DNA of 64,000 nt, taken from contig NC_010397.1 of NCBI RefSeq assembly GCF_000069185.1, positions 1,736,001-1,800,000 of the forward strand, given 5' to 3'. Both the position numbers and the translations under genes were made by a program. The DNA is from Mycobacteroides abscessus ATCC 19977. GTDB lineage: Bacteria; Actinomycetota; Actinomycetes; Mycobacteriales; Mycobacteriaceae. This document shows positions 1 to 9,062 of the stretch, in pieces. The notes beneath the pieces were generated by a model. It made no database searches, was not told where the DNA came from, and was given only the letters and a program-made list of their open reading frames with translations. Position 1 is the stretch's first letter. Each line of letters begins with the position of its first letter.

Positions 1-1
1 C

Positions 2-949
2 GGACACAACGGCGAGCGTGCCCTCGATGAAGTGGCGGTGGATTGCGGCGGGTTCGAGGGCAACGCCCAGAACCTGCGCATCCTGACCCGGCTGGAGCCC
101 AAAGTCGTTGATGCCGCAGGCAACAGCGCGGGCCTGAACCTCACGCGGGCCGCCCTGGACGCGGCCACCAAGTATCCGTGGCTGCGCCCACCGGGCGGCG
201 GCAAGTTCGGCGCCTATGACGATGAAGTGGAGGCGCTGACCTGGGTGCGCGCCGGGGCGCCGCCGCGGCGGCGCTGCCTGGAAGCGCAGATCATGGACTG
301 GTCGGACGACGTCGCCTACTCGGTGCACGATGTCGAGGACGGCGTCATCTCGGGTCGTATCGACCTGCGGGTGCTGGCGTCGCGGGGGGAGGCTCAGGTG
401 CTCGCCGAGCTGGGGGTGCGGTCGTTCGGCGGCTTGCAGCAGGGCGCGCTGGAGGAGGCCGCCGCGCGGCTGGCCATGCTGCCGGTGGTCGCCGCCGTCG
501 GCCCGTACGACGGAACGCTGAGCGCGTCGACGGACCTCAAGCGATTGACCAGCGAATTGGTGGGCCGGTTTGCCTCGGCGGCGATCGGTGCCACCCGCGA
601 TGTGGCCGGCGCCGGGCCGCTGATCCGGTTCGAGGCCGAGCTGACCGTGCCCGAGGTGGTGGCCGCCGAGGTGGCGGTGCTGAAAATGCTTGCGCTGCAA
701 TTCATCATGTCTGATCCGAAGCACATCGCGGTGCAGGCGCGTCAGCGTGAACGCATTCACCGGGTGGCGCGCTGGCTGGCCGAGGGGGCGCCGGCCACCC
801 TGGACCCGGTGTTCTTGCCCGCCTTCGAGTCCGCGGCCGATGACGCGGCGCGCACCCGGGTGGTCGTCGACCAGATCGCGTCCTACACCGAGAGTCGTCT
901 GGAGCGTGTCGACCGCGATAGCCTGGGTGTTCAGGCCAGCTGGGGGTAG
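2..949 (+). CDS. dgt: Deoxyguanosine triphosphate triphosphohydrolase, 5'-truncated by window edge
   Basis: This is the C-terminal part of a dGTPase of the HD-domain phosphohydrolase family, which hydrolyses dNTPs (classically dGTP) to nucleoside and triphosphate. The reading frame is open from base 2 without a start. It begins in the conserved [10 protein letters not shown] stretch and carries the DDVAYSVHD segment (about 297-330) that holds a late metal-ligand aspartate of the family; the HD motif itself lies left of the window. The stop at 947-949 is 20 bases before dnaG. The dgt-dnaG order is the same as Rv2344c-Rv2343c in M. tuberculosis, which supports both the identity and the mycobacterial origin. 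Confidence 0.93.
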   Translation, partial: GHNGERALDEVAVDCGGFEGNAQNLRILTRLEPKVVDAAGNSAGLNLTRAALDAATKYPWLRPPGGGKFGAYDDEVEALTWVRAGAPPRRRCLEAQIMDWSDDVAYSVHDVEDGVISGRIDLRVLASRGEAQVLAELGVRSFGGLQQGALEEAAARLAMLPVVAAVGPYDGTLSASTDLKRLTSELVGRFASAAIGATRDVAGAGPLIRFEAELTVPEVVAAEVAVLKMLALQFIMSDPKHIAVQARQRERIHRVARWLAEGAPATLDPVFLPAFESAADDAARTRVVVDQIASYTESRLERVDRDSLGVQASWG

Positions 950-969
950 GGCGGCATAGACTGACCCAA

Positions 970-2874
970 ATGGCCGGACGTATTCCTGATCGCGACATCG
1001 CGGCGATCCGTGAGCGCACCCGGATCGAGGACATCGTCGGTGACTACGTCCAGCTGAAACGCGCGGGTGCGGACTCGCTCAAGGGGCTGTGCCCGTTCCA
1101 CGACGAGAAGTCCCCGTCGTTTCACGTACGGCCCAATCACGGGCACTTCCACTGCTTCGGCTGCGGCGAGGGCGGCGACGCCTACACCTTCATCCAGAAG
1201 ATCGAGCACATCACCTTTGTGGAGGCCGTCGAACGGCTGGCCGATCGCATCGGCTACACCATCAACTACGAGGGTGGCGGCACCGCGGCACAACGTGACC
1301 GCGGCACCCGGGCCCGGCTCGTCGCCGCCAATGCCGCCGCGCAGGAGTTCTACGCCGCCGCACTGGATTCCCCCGAGGCGGCCCCGGCGCGTCAATATCT
1401 GACCGAGCGCAACTTCGATGGTGCCGCCGCCAAACAATATGGTTGCGGCTTCGCGCCGTCCGGCTGGGACACCCTGACAAAGCATTTGATGCGCAAGGGC
1501 TTCGAATTCAAGGAGCTGGAGGCCGCGGGGCTGTCGCGGGAGGGGCGCCGCGGGCCGATGGACCGCTTCCACCGGCGGCTGCTGTGGCCGATCCGTGCCA
1601 GCAGCGGCGAGGTGATCGGCTTCGGCGCGCGCAAGATCTTCGACGACGACACCATGCCCGGCAAGTACGTCAACACCCCGGAAACCATGTTGTACAAGAA
1701 GTCGTCGGTGTTGTTCGGTCTGGATCTGGCCAAACGCGATATCGCCAAGGGCCATCAGGCCGTGGTTGTGGAGGGCTACACCGATGTGATGGCCATGCAC
1801 CTGGCCGGGGTGACCACGGCCGTGGCGTCCTGTGGCACCGCCTTCGGCGACGAGCATCTGTCGATGCTGCGGCGCCTGATGATGGACGACTCGTATTTCC
1901 GTGGCGAGCTCATCTACGTGTTCGACGGCGATGCCGCCGGTCAGGCCGCGGCGCTGAAAGCCTTTGAAGGCGAGCAGAACCTGGCAGGGCAGTCATTCGT
2001 GGCGGTGGCTCCGGACGGCATGGATCCGTGCGATCTGCGGCTCAAATCGGGGGAGGGGGCGCTGCGGGATCTGGTCGCGCGCCGAATCCCGCTTTTCGCC
2101 TTCGCGATTCGGTCGGCGCTGGCGGAGTCCGATCTGGAGATCGCGGAGGGCCGCGTGGACGCGCTGCGCCGGTGCGTGCCGATGGTCGCCAAGATCAAGG
2201 ACCCCACGCTGCGCGACGAGTACGCCCGTCAGCTTGCCGGCTGGGTCGGCTGGGATGACGTGGCCCAGGTGCTGGCGCGGGTGCGTGAGGAGGCCGGCAA
2301 GGCGGCCAAGGGCGGCTCTGTGTCCGCGGATCGTCGTCCCCGTGGCACCGAGACGGCGGCGGCACCCAAGGTGTCGATGCCCGATCCCAAGGACCCCACG
2401 CTGTGGCCGCAGCGCGAAGCTCTCAAGGCCGCGTTGCAGTTCCCGGCCTTCGCCGGTCCGGTGTTCGACTCGCTGACCACCGACAGCTTCACCCACCCCG
2501 GGTATGTGGCGGTGCGCACCGCGATCGAGGTCGCCGGCGGTACCGCCGCGGGGATCGTCGGTGCGGAGTGGATTGACGTGGTCCGGCGACAGGCGGCAAG
2601 TCCGCACGTGGTGACGCTGATCAACGCCCTGACCGCCGAGGTCATCCAGGTTGATAGTGACGAGCGGTTGCCCCGGTACATCGGTTCGGTGCTGGCCAAG
2701 CTGCAAGAGGTGTGGGTCGGTCGGCAGGTGGCCGAGGTGAAGTCGAAGCTGCAGCGGATGTCGCCGGTGGACAACGCCGACGAGTACCACGCGCTGTTCG
2801 GCGATCTGGTGGCCCTGGAGGCGTACCGGCGCAGCCTGCTGGAGCAGGTCAGCGGCGACGATCTCTCGGTCTGA
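970..2874 (+). CDS. dnaG: DNA primase DnaG
   Basis: Synthesises RNA primers for chromosomal replication at the replication fork. The 634 residues match the usual mycobacterial length. The N-terminal CHC2 zinc domain shows the ligands C41, H44, C62 and C65. The central Toprim domain shows the catalytic glutamate in EGYTDV (E268) and the metal-binding DGD motif (D319 and D321). The C-terminal part, which normally binds DnaB helicase, is less conserved but complete. The ATG at 970 lies 20 bases after dgt, so the two are probably co-transcribed. Confidence 0.97.
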   Translation: MAGRIPDRDIAAIRERTRIEDIVGDYVQLKRAGADSLKGLCPFHDEKSPSFHVRPNHGHFHCFGCGEGGDAYTFIQKIEHITFVEAVERLADRIGYTINYEGGGTAAQRDRGTRARLVAANAAAQEFYAAALDSPEAAPARQYLTERNFDGAAAKQYGCGFAPSGWDTLTKHLMRKGFEFKELEAAGLSREGRRGPMDRFHRRLLWPIRASSGEVIGFGARKIFDDDTMPGKYVNTPETMLYKKSSVLFGLDLAKRDIAKGHQAVVVEGYTDVMAMHLAGVTTAVASCGTAFGDEHLSMLRRLMMDDSYFRGELIYVFDGDAAGQAAALKAFEGEQNLAGQSFVAVAPDGMDPCDLRLKSGEGALRDLVARRIPLFAFAIRSALAESDLEIAEGRVDALRRCVPMVAKIKDPTLRDEYARQLAGWVGWDDVAQVLARVREEAGKAAKGGSVSADRRPRGTETAAAPKVSMPDPKDPTLWPQREALKAALQFPAFAGPVFDSLTTDSFTHPGYVAVRTAIEVAGGTAAGIVGAEWIDVVRRQAASPHVVTLINALTAEVIQVDSDERLPRYIGSVLAKLQEVWVGRQVAEVKSKLQRMSPVDNADEYHALFGDLVALEAYRRSLLEQVSGDDLSV

Positions 2875-2881
2875 CCGGCCC

Positions 2882-3130
2882 CTACTTCTTGTCGAGCTGC
2901 GGCTCGGGCTCCAAGATCATGGTCGTCTCGTCGATGGGTGTGAGTTCGACCATGTGGGGGTCCGGGGACAGCGAGTTGGCCAGGCGCCGTCGGCTGATCT
3001 CGATCAGCTTCTTGGTCGCGGGGCTACCGGTGACGGCCTGATACCCGTTGACGATCTGCTCGTATCGGCGGCGTCCAGCCTTCGCTCCCAGCACGTAGCC
3101 GGCTGCCAGCACCAACAAAACCCGAATCAC
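2882..3130 (-). CDS. Small conserved membrane-anchored protein (Rv2342-like)
   Basis: An 82-residue protein with one N-terminal hydrophobic segment (VIRVLLVLAAGYVLG) followed by a basic AGRRRYE stretch. It sits next to dnaG in mycobacteria, as Rv2342 does, and its function is unknown. I chose the GTG at 3130 over an upstream ATG at 3205 because GGAGGG lies just before it and the extra N-terminal residues look non-native. It converges on dnaG with 7 bases between the stops. The Rv2342 match is from synteny and the AGRRRYE pattern, not from an alignment. Confidence 0.75.
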   Translation of the reverse strand: MIRVLLVLAAGYVLGAKAGRRRYEQIVNGYQAVTGSPATKKLIEISRRRLANSLSPDPHMVELTPIDETTMILEPEPQLDKK

Positions 3131-3167
3131 GAACCCTCCACCAACTAACGAAGTTCTCCCTATCCTG

Positions 3168-3197
3168 CCTGACGCACCCGGGAACGGCTGCGTCAGG
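3168..3197. repeat. 9-bp inverted repeat upstream of the 2882-3130 gene
   Basis: CCTGACGCA (3168-3176) and TGCGTCAGG (3189-3197) are perfect complements around a 12-base loop. The site is 38 bases upstream of the minus-strand start at 3130, so it could be an operator or a leader hairpin. No other gene is visible in 3131-3345. Confidence 0.5.
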
Positions 3198-3345
3198 AGT
3201 GTCACATCTGCCCGGCTCTGAGCGACAACACGTCATGCCAGTCCTCTTTGTCGCTCGTAGGTGGGCCATCCGGTTTGGCTTTCACCCCCGCTCGTAGGCT
3301 AGAGTCATGCCTCGGCTCGCGGCACAACCACCGCGTCCCGGGTAA

Positions 3346-3418
<73 letters not shown>

Positions 3419-3440
3419 CCACCAGGTTTCGCGCCATGAT

Positions 3441-3467
3441 CTCCGTCTCCCAGTGAGGCGGAGTTTT
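3441..3467 (+). terminator. Rho-independent terminator after tRNA-Asn
   Basis: CTCCGTCTC (3441-3449) pairs with GAGGCGGAG (3455-3463) over 9 bp with one T-G wobble and a 5-base loop, followed directly by TTTT and soon by another TTT. This is a canonical intrinsic terminator 20 bases downstream of the tRNA CCA end. Confidence 0.85.
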
Positions 3468-3491
3468 GCGTTTCACCGGCCCGGAAGGCGC

Positions 3492-4250
3492 TCAGTCGCC
3501 CAGGTACGCGTCGGCCCACGCCCCGATGATCCGTCCCGCACGGCGCGCTTCTCCGGGCCCGAACAGAAAGTGGTTGGAACCCTCCAGGGAGACAAAGCTG
3601 CGCGGGTGCCGTGCGGTCTGGAAGATCCGGCTGGCGTTCTCGATGCCCACGGTGTTGTCCGTGGGCGAGTGCAGGATCAGCAGCGGCAGGCGCAGGCTCC
3701 GGATTTTTTCCTGTAGATCGGCGGCGCGGACATCCTCGACGAAGGCACGTTTCAGCGTGAGCGCTTTGCCGCCGACCATCCAGGTGGCGCTGCCCTCGGC
3801 GAGCACCGTCTCGACCACGGCGTCGTACTGGATTTCGGCATGGACGGGGTCCATCGGCGCCCCGACGGTGACGACGGCGCGCACACCGGGGGAGTCCCGC
3901 GCGGCCGCCAGCACCGCGGCCCCACCGAAGGAATGCCCGATGAGAATGTCGGCCGGGGTGCCGCGCTCGGCCATAAATGTGCATGCCGCAATAACGTCGT
4001 TCGCTTTCACGGTGAATGACCCGTCGCCCCAGTCGCCGTCGGAATCGCCGAGCCCCAGAGCGTCGAATCGCATCATCGCGATGCCGTCCTTGGCCAATTG
4101 CTTGCATATGCGCGCCGCGGCAGGGCAATCCTTGCCGAGTGTGAACCCGTGGGAGAAGACTCCCCAGCCCCGAATGGCCCCGTCAGGCCGGTCGATGACC
4201 CCGGTGAGGGTGGGGCCGGTGCAACTGGGGAACGTAACGCGTTCAGCCAT
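3492..4250 (-). CDS. Alpha/beta hydrolase (esterase-like)
   Basis: A 252-residue single-domain serine hydrolase. The nucleophile elbow is GHSFGG (S107). A downstream aspartate (D198, in HSPTDNT) and histidine (H227, in GSNHF) complete a plausible catalytic triad. An HGF segment near residue 34 suits the oxyanion hole. The family resembles the hydrolase domain that is fused to OsmC in some bacteria, here stand-alone; the substrate cannot be told from sequence. It runs opposite to the flanking tRNA and the small secreted-protein gene. Confidence 0.85.
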   Translation of the reverse strand: MAERVTFPSCTGPTLTGVIDRPDGAIRGWGVFSHGFTLGKDCPAAARICKQLAKDGIAMMRFDALGLGDSDGDWGDGSFTVKANDVIAACTFMAERGTPADILIGHSFGGAAVLAAARDSPGVRAVVTVGAPMDPVHAEIQYDAVVETVLAEGSATWMVGGKALTLKRAFVEDVRAADLQEKIRSLRLPLLILHSPTDNTVGIENASRIFQTARHPRSFVSLEGSNHFLFGPGEARRAGRIIGAWADAYLGD

Positions 4251-4306
4251 GAGGGAGGTTTATCACCTTTGCGTGAAAGGCGCTGGGAGAGGACTATCCT
4301 GGAGTT

Positions 4307-4576
4307 ATGAAGCGACCACATAATGTGGCGCGAATTCTCTGCTCCGTGTTTATTGCCGGGGCTCTGGCTTCAGCGCCATTTGTTTTGTCCAGCCCTTCCG
4401 CCGGCTCTGCCCAGGCGACCGTCTGCGCGACGGCCGGCTACACCACCCGCTGCGAGGGCGTGCCCAGTTCGGCGTGGTACGGGTATGGCTACTACCCGCC
4501 GGGGGCCTACTGGGGAGCCCCGGGATACCCGCCGTTGGGCGCTGGGGCGGGCATCCCGATACGCCCTATCCCTTAA
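4307..4576 (+). CDS. Small secreted Gly/Pro/Tyr-rich protein
   Basis: An 89-residue protein with a basic start (MKRPHN), a hydrophobic core and an Ala-Gln-Ala site near residue 36, as in a Sec signal peptide. The mature part is short, has two cysteines and ends in a Tyr/Gly/Pro-rich tail (YGYGYYPPGAYWG). No family is recognised. Its stop overlaps the end of the convergent lipoprotein gene by 11 bases. Confidence 0.65.
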   Translation: MKRPHNVARILCSVFIAGALASAPFVLSSPSAGSAQATVCATAGYTTRCEGVPSSAWYGYGYYPPGAYWGAPGYPPLGAGAGIPIRPIP

Positions 4577-5282
4577 CGGCGTTGACGGCCTTCACGAAGA
4601 CATCGGAGAGGTCGTTGCGGTCGACATCGCCCATGCCTGACACCGAGATGGCGTGGTGGTCGTCGAGCTGAGCGGAGTAGGCCACCTGCGCCATCTCCTT
4701 TTCCATGCCGGGCGCGCTGATCTTGATGCTCGTGGAGGTGCCGGTCGTCTGCACACCGTCAATGGCGGGTGCGTCGATCTTCTCGCCGGTGCCCTCTGCC
4801 ATGCCGGCGATCGACAGGGTGAACTTGTCGCAGGCGCCGCCGGTGGTATCGGCGGGGATCGGGTTGACCGTCTCCATCGCCGCGGCGATGATCATGGTCT
4901 TGGACATCGGATCCGCGCCGTCCTTGGCGCCGGTGACGCCCTGCATCGTCGTCCCGGTCACCTGCGGGAAGGCGCCCAGCATCTTGTCGGCGCACTCTTG
5001 CGGGGTGAAGGTGGCTTTGTCGAAGATGCCCTTCATCTGATCGAGCATCTGCTGGGTCACCGTGGTCTTGGGCTGTACCTCGACGGTGTATCCGGCGGGG
5101 AACTGATCCTTGATGGCGTCGATCTTCGCAATGTCGAAGGTGCTGGCCGCGGCCGTCGAGGTGGCGGCGCTGCTGCTGGCCGACGTGCCGGCGGACTCGT
5201 CCTTCTTGTCATTGTTCGAACACGCCAGCAACATCCCGCCGGTCAACACCACAGTGCCGAAAACGGTCAATGAACGATTCAT
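4566..5282 (-). CDS. Lipoprotein, mycobacterial DUF5642-like
   Basis: A 238-residue precursor with an N-terminal signal and lipobox MLLAC, the lipidated cysteine being C21. A Ser/Ala/Thr linker follows, then a compact domain with the C-terminal pattern of mycobacterial DUF5642 lipoproteins (SGMGDVDR then a helical FVKAVNAV tail). It is expected at the outer face of the plasma membrane; function unknown. Family assignment is by eye. Confidence 0.8.
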   Translation of the reverse strand: MNRSLTVFGTVVLTGGMLLACSNNDKKDESAGTSASSSAATSTAAASTFDIAKIDAIKDQFPAGYTVEVQPKTTVTQQMLDQMKGIFDKATFTPQECADKMLGAFPQVTGTTMQGVTGAKDGADPMSKTMIIAAAMETVNPIPADTTGGACDKFTLSIAGMAEGTGEKIDAPAIDGVQTTGTSTSIKISAPGMEKEMAQVAYSAQLDDHHAISVSGMGDVDRNDLSDVFVKAVNAVKG

Positions 5283-5341
5283 GTCGGTAATTCCCCTCTG
5301 AACAGTGCGTTTTCAGCAACCTGGAAGTAGATTCAAACATC

Positions 5342-6073
5342 GTGGCAATCGACGGCTCTACGGGATCTGCCGAACTACCGCATGAATTTGACCACACGCA
5401 CCCCGACGTGTCCGGGGGATGGTTGCGTGCGGCCACGTTCGGCGCCATGGACGGGCTGGTAACCAACACTGCTCTGGTTGCGGGTGTGGGTGCCAGCGGG
5501 CTGGACGCGCACGCGATCGTGCTGACCGGCGCCGCCAGTCTGGTGGCGGGTGCGTTCTCGATGGCGCTGGGCGAGTTCACGTCGGTATCGACGTCCAATT
5601 CGCAGATCGAGCACGAGGCGAGCGTGGAACGCCGCGCCATCCAGCTGCACCCCGACGCCGAGAAGCAGGAGCTGATCTCCATGCTCGGCGATATTGGGCT
5701 CTCCCCGCAGACCGCGGCGGCGGCGGCCGACGAGATCCACCGGGACGAGAACACCGCGGTGACGATCCACCTCACCCGCGAGCTTGGTATCAATCCCAAC
5801 GAGACCCCGTCGCCGTGGGTGGCCGCCCTCTCGTCGTTCGTGACGTTCTCGGTGGGCGCGGTGGTGCCGTTGATTCCATTCCTGCTGGGATTCGCCTCAC
5901 TGCTGGCGGGGTTGATCTGTGGCGGCGTGGGCCTGCTCATCGCCGGCTGGGTGGCCGGAAGTTTCACCTCGCGGCCACGGTGGCTGAGCGCGTTGCGGCA
6001 GTTGACATTCGGTGCCATCGCGATCGGGGCCACCTACCTGATAGGCCACCTGATCGGCGTCGCGGTGAATTAA
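5342..6073 (+). CDS. VIT/CCC1-family iron or manganese transporter
   Basis: A 243-residue membrane protein of the VIT1/CCC1 family, which moves Fe2+ or Mn2+. The N-terminal FGAMDGLVTN motif and the GAFSMALGEFTSVS segment in the second helix are family hallmarks. A polar, Glu-rich cytosolic metal-binding region follows (about residues 80-150), then three C-terminal membrane segments. The GTG at 5342 is the first start in frame and is divergent from the lipoprotein gene. Confidence 0.88.
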   Translation: MAIDGSTGSAELPHEFDHTHPDVSGGWLRAATFGAMDGLVTNTALVAGVGASGLDAHAIVLTGAASLVAGAFSMALGEFTSVSTSNSQIEHEASVERRAIQLHPDAEKQELISMLGDIGLSPQTAAAAADEIHRDENTAVTIHLTRELGINPNETPSPWVAALSSFVTFSVGAVVPLIPFLLGFASLLAGLICGGVGLLIAGWVAGSFTSRPRWLSALRQLTFGAIAIGATYLIGHLIGVAVN

Positions 6074-6136
6074 CGCCCGGTCGCGCCAAGCTGAGAATGT
6101 CCTGAGAGCGGGTAAACCTGCTGGCAGAATTGTGAA

Positions 6137-8158
6137 GTGAATTTCGCCAGGGTGCCGTTGAAGCCCGATGAATTGGCTCAGGCGGCCGTCATGGCCGCGC
6201 TCACCGCGGCCATGGTCATCGTCGGAATCGCCCTGCCGATCCTCGGTGCCGTGCAACTGCTCGGTGCCGTGCCCATGGGTCTCCTGGGCTATCGCTACCG
6301 CATCCGCGTGCTGCTGGCCGCCGCCGTGGCCGGGGGAGTCATCGCGTTCCTGCTGGCCGGTCTCGGCGGATTCATCGCCATGTGCCAGTGCGTCTATATC
6401 GGGGGCCTGACGGGCGTGGTGCGCCGCCGCGGTCACGGCATGCCGCTGCTGACCGTGATCGGGGTGATCTGTAGTGCGATCATCGCGGCGCTGGCGGTGG
6501 GTGCGCTGACGCTGCTGAACCGGATGCGCACCCTGCTTTTCGACGCGCTGCGCGCCTCGCTGGAGGGCCTGTTCAAGATGATCGGGCACATCCCGCATCT
6601 GGAGGCGGTGGGTGTGAACGCGACAAGCGCCATCGACTACGCGATGCGCAACTGGATGTGGTTTATCGGCGGCATCGTCTTCACGTTCGTGCTGCTGAAT
6701 ACGATGTTCGGCTGGTGGGTGCTCTCCCGGGTGATTCGGCGCCTATCGGTGATTCCGGATGTGCACCAGCTCGATCCGCCCGCGGTCGCGGGAGCGGTGG
6801 GCCCGGTGCCGGCCCGCCTGCATGAGGTGAGATTCCGCTATCCGCGTGGTGAATCCGATGCGCTGGCACCGCTTTCTATGAATATCGACGTCGGCGAGCA
6901 CGTCGCGATCACCGGGCCCAACGGCTCTGGTAAGAGCACGCTGATGCGCATCCTGGCCGGCCGCGAACCCACGTCAGGTCAGATCGAGCGGCCGGGCTCG
7001 GTGGGCCTGGGTGCCATCGGCGGCACCGCAATCGTCATGCAGCACCCGGAAAGTCAGGTACTGGGCACCAAGGTCGCCGACGACGTCGTGTGGGGCCTGC
7101 CCGCCGACCACAAGGTCGATATCGGCGGTCTGCTGCGTGAGGTCGGTCTGGAAGGGATGGCGGAGCACAGCACCTCCTCGCTCTCCGGTGGCGAGCTGCA
7201 ACGCCTGGCGGTGGCCTCGGCCCTGGCCCGCGACCCCGCGCTGTTGGTGGCCGACGAGATCACCAGTATGGTCGACCCGCAGGGTCGTCAGGATCTGCTG
7301 GGGGTGTTGTCCCGGCTCACCCAGCAGCACCGAATGTCCTTGGTGCACATCACACATTTCCAGTCCGAGGCCGCGGCTGCCGATCGCGAGGTGGCCCTGC
7401 GCGCGGTCAACGGCAAGGCGGCGCGCACCGCGATCCAGACCGTGCCGGTGCCGGCGACCTCGGCCGCGCGGCCCGATAACGAGTCGCCGGTGGTGCTCGA
7501 GTTCGATTCCGTGGGGCACGAGTACGCCAGCGGCACACCCTGGGCCAAAACAGCATTGCGCGATGTCTCGTTGGCCGTCCACGAGGGCGACGGGGTACTC
7601 ATCCACGGCGGCAACGGTTCGGGTAAGTCCACGTTCGCGTGGATCGCGGCCGGGTTGACCAAACCCACGACGGGTCAGTGCCTGCTCGACGGCCGTCCGG
7701 TGTCCGATCAGGTGGGGTCGGTGGCAATCAGCTTCCAGGCCGCCCGGTTACAGCTGCTGCGCAGCCGCGTCGACTATGAAATTGCTTCGGCAGCAGGATT
7801 TTCGGCCCGAGACACTGATCGGGTGGTGCGGGCCCTGGCCAGTGTGGGGCTCGAGCCCGATCTTGCCACGCGCCCCATCGATCAGCTCAGCGGCGGTCAG
7901 ATGCGCCGCGTGGTGCTGGCCGGGTTGCTGGCGCGCTCGCCGCGCGCGCTGATTCTCGATGAACCGCTGGCGGGGCTGGACGCCGAAGCGCAGGCGGGCC
8001 TGCTGCGGCTGCTGGTCGAGGTGCGCGAGCGCGAGCGGCTCACCATCGTGGTCATCTCGCACGACTTTGACGGCATGCAGGAGCTGTGTCCGCGCACCGT
8101 GCATCTGCAGTCCGGTGTGCTGCTGCCCGAAGCGGTGGGGTCGGGGAGACGCGGATGA
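6137..8158 (+). CDS. Fused ECF transporter: membrane (S-like) domain plus two ATPases
   Basis: A 673-residue protein that joins an N-terminal polytopic domain (residues 1-205, about five membrane helices) to two ABC ATPase domains. ATPase 1 has Walker [10 protein letters not shown] (about 261-269) and signature LSGGE (about 349). ATPase 2 has GGNGSGKS (about 491-498) and LSGGQ (about 584). The layout is that of Rv2326c: an energy-coupling-factor importer with substrate-like component and both EcfA subunits on one chain. The GTG start at 6137 follows a 63-base gap. It overlaps the EcfT gene by 4 bases, so the two should form one complex. The vitamin or metal imported is unknown. Confidence 0.92.
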   Translation: MNFARVPLKPDELAQAAVMAALTAAMVIVGIALPILGAVQLLGAVPMGLLGYRYRIRVLLAAAVAGGVIAFLLAGLGGFIAMCQCVYIGGLTGVVRRRGHGMPLLTVIGVICSAIIAALAVGALTLLNRMRTLLFDALRASLEGLFKMIGHIPHLEAVGVNATSAIDYAMRNWMWFIGGIVFTFVLLNTMFGWWVLSRVIRRLSVIPDVHQLDPPAVAGAVGPVPARLHEVRFRYPRGESDALAPLSMNIDVGEHVAITGPNGSGKSTLMRILAGREPTSGQIERPGSVGLGAIGGTAIVMQHPESQVLGTKVADDVVWGLPADHKVDIGGLLREVGLEGMAEHSTSSLSGGELQRLAVASALARDPALLVADEITSMVDPQGRQDLLGVLSRLTQQHRMSLVHITHFQSEAAAADREVALRAVNGKAARTAIQTVPVPATSAARPDNESPVVLEFDSVGHEYASGTPWAKTALRDVSLAVHEGDGVLIHGGNGSGKSTFAWIAAGLTKPTTGQCLLDGRPVSDQVGSVAISFQAARLQLLRSRVDYEIASAAGFSARDTDRVVRALASVGLEPDLATRPIDQLSGGQMRRVVLAGLLARSPRALILDEPLAGLDAEAQAGLLRLLVEVRERERLTIVVISHDFDGMQELCPRTVHLQSGVLLPEAVGSGRRG

Positions 8159-8970
8159 CGAAGACACGTGCACCGCGCCGTCCGGTGGTGCTGCTGCGCC
8201 CGGTGCCCGGTACCTCCACCATTCACGAGCTATGGGCCGGGACCAAACTTATTGCGGTCTTTCTAATTTCGGTGCTGCTGACGTTCTTCCCCACCTGGAC
8301 GGCGATCGGCGCGGTGGCGGCGCTGGTGATTCTCACCGCGTGGCTGGCGCACATCCCGCGCGGGGCGGTGCCCACCATTCCGATCTGGATGGTCGCGTTG
8401 GTGATCGGCGGCAGTCTCACGGTGTTCTTCAGCGGCGGACCGCCGTTCTGGCATATCGGGGGGCTCACCATCGGATTTCACGGTGTGCTCGCGGTGGCCC
8501 GCACGACGGCGGTCGCCGCGGTGCTGCTGGGCACGGGCGCCATGGTGTCGTGGACGACAAATGTCTCCGAGATCGCGCCCGCCGTGGCCGTGCTGGGGCG
8601 GCCCTTGAAGGTCTTCGGGATCCCGGTCGATGAGCGGGCCGCAACCCTGGCGCTGGCACTGCGTTCGTTCCCGATGTTGTCCGATGAGTTCCGGGTGCTC
8701 ATTGCCGCGCGCCGGCTGCGTCCACCGCAGGTGCGGGAGGGCAGGCGCGGGCGGCGCGGGTTGCGATGGATCGCCGAGGCGGTCGACATGCTCACCGCGG
8801 CCATTACCGCGGCGCTACGCCGCGCTTCGGAGATGGGGGACGCCATCACCGCGCGCGGCGGCACCGGCCAGATCTCGGCGCATCCCGCGCGGCCCGGCCT
8901 GAATGACGCCATCGCGTTGCTCCTGGTGATCGCCGTAGGAACGGCCGTCGTGTTATTCGAGGTGCTGTAG
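8155..8970 (+). CDS. EcfT-like transmembrane coupling subunit
   Basis: A 271-residue membrane protein matching CbiQ/EcfT family features: several N-terminal hydrophobic segments, a long cytoplasmic helical region with an Ala-Arg-Arg-Leu coupling helix (AARRLR, near residue 180), and a final membrane segment. It is the Rv2325c-position partner of the upstream fused ATPase. I chose the ATG at 8155, which overlaps the upstream stop (ATGA), rather than a GTG at 8086. Confidence 0.9.
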   Translation: MTKTRAPRRPVVLLRPVPGTSTIHELWAGTKLIAVFLISVLLTFFPTWTAIGAVAALVILTAWLAHIPRGAVPTIPIWMVALVIGGSLTVFFSGGPPFWHIGGLTIGFHGVLAVARTTAVAAVLLGTGAMVSWTTNVSEIAPAVAVLGRPLKVFGIPVDERAATLALALRSFPMLSDEFRVLIAARRLRPPQVREGRRGRRGLRWIAEAVDMLTAAITAALRRASEMGDAITARGGTGQISAHPARPGLNDAIALLLVIAVGTAVVLFEVL

Positions 8971-8983
8971 CCCGCTCCTCAGC

Positions 8984-9044
8984 GCCGAGCATGCGCAAAT
9001 GTGCCTCAAACGGCCGGAAATCGGGATATTTGGGCATGCTCGGC
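8984..9044. terminator. Large inverted repeat between convergent genes
   Basis: GCCGAGCATGC (8984-8994) and GCATGCTCGGC (9034-9044) are perfect 11-bp complements. After one G-G mismatch the stem goes on with CAAAT (8996-9000) and ATTTG (9028-9032). It fills the gap between the ends of ecfT and uspC, so a bidirectional terminator is likely, but there is no T tract. A chromosomal repeat family is the alternative. Confidence 0.65.
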
Positions 9045-9062
9045 ACGGGGGTGACGCGCGGG

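Noticed and set aside
6074..6136. TPP riboswitch before the ECF transporter gene (CTGAGA and AACCTG-like pieces)
   Set aside because: The gap is only 63 bases, and the other conserved TPP elements (the GGGG-type P1 side and the ATGCCAGC-like block) are missing.
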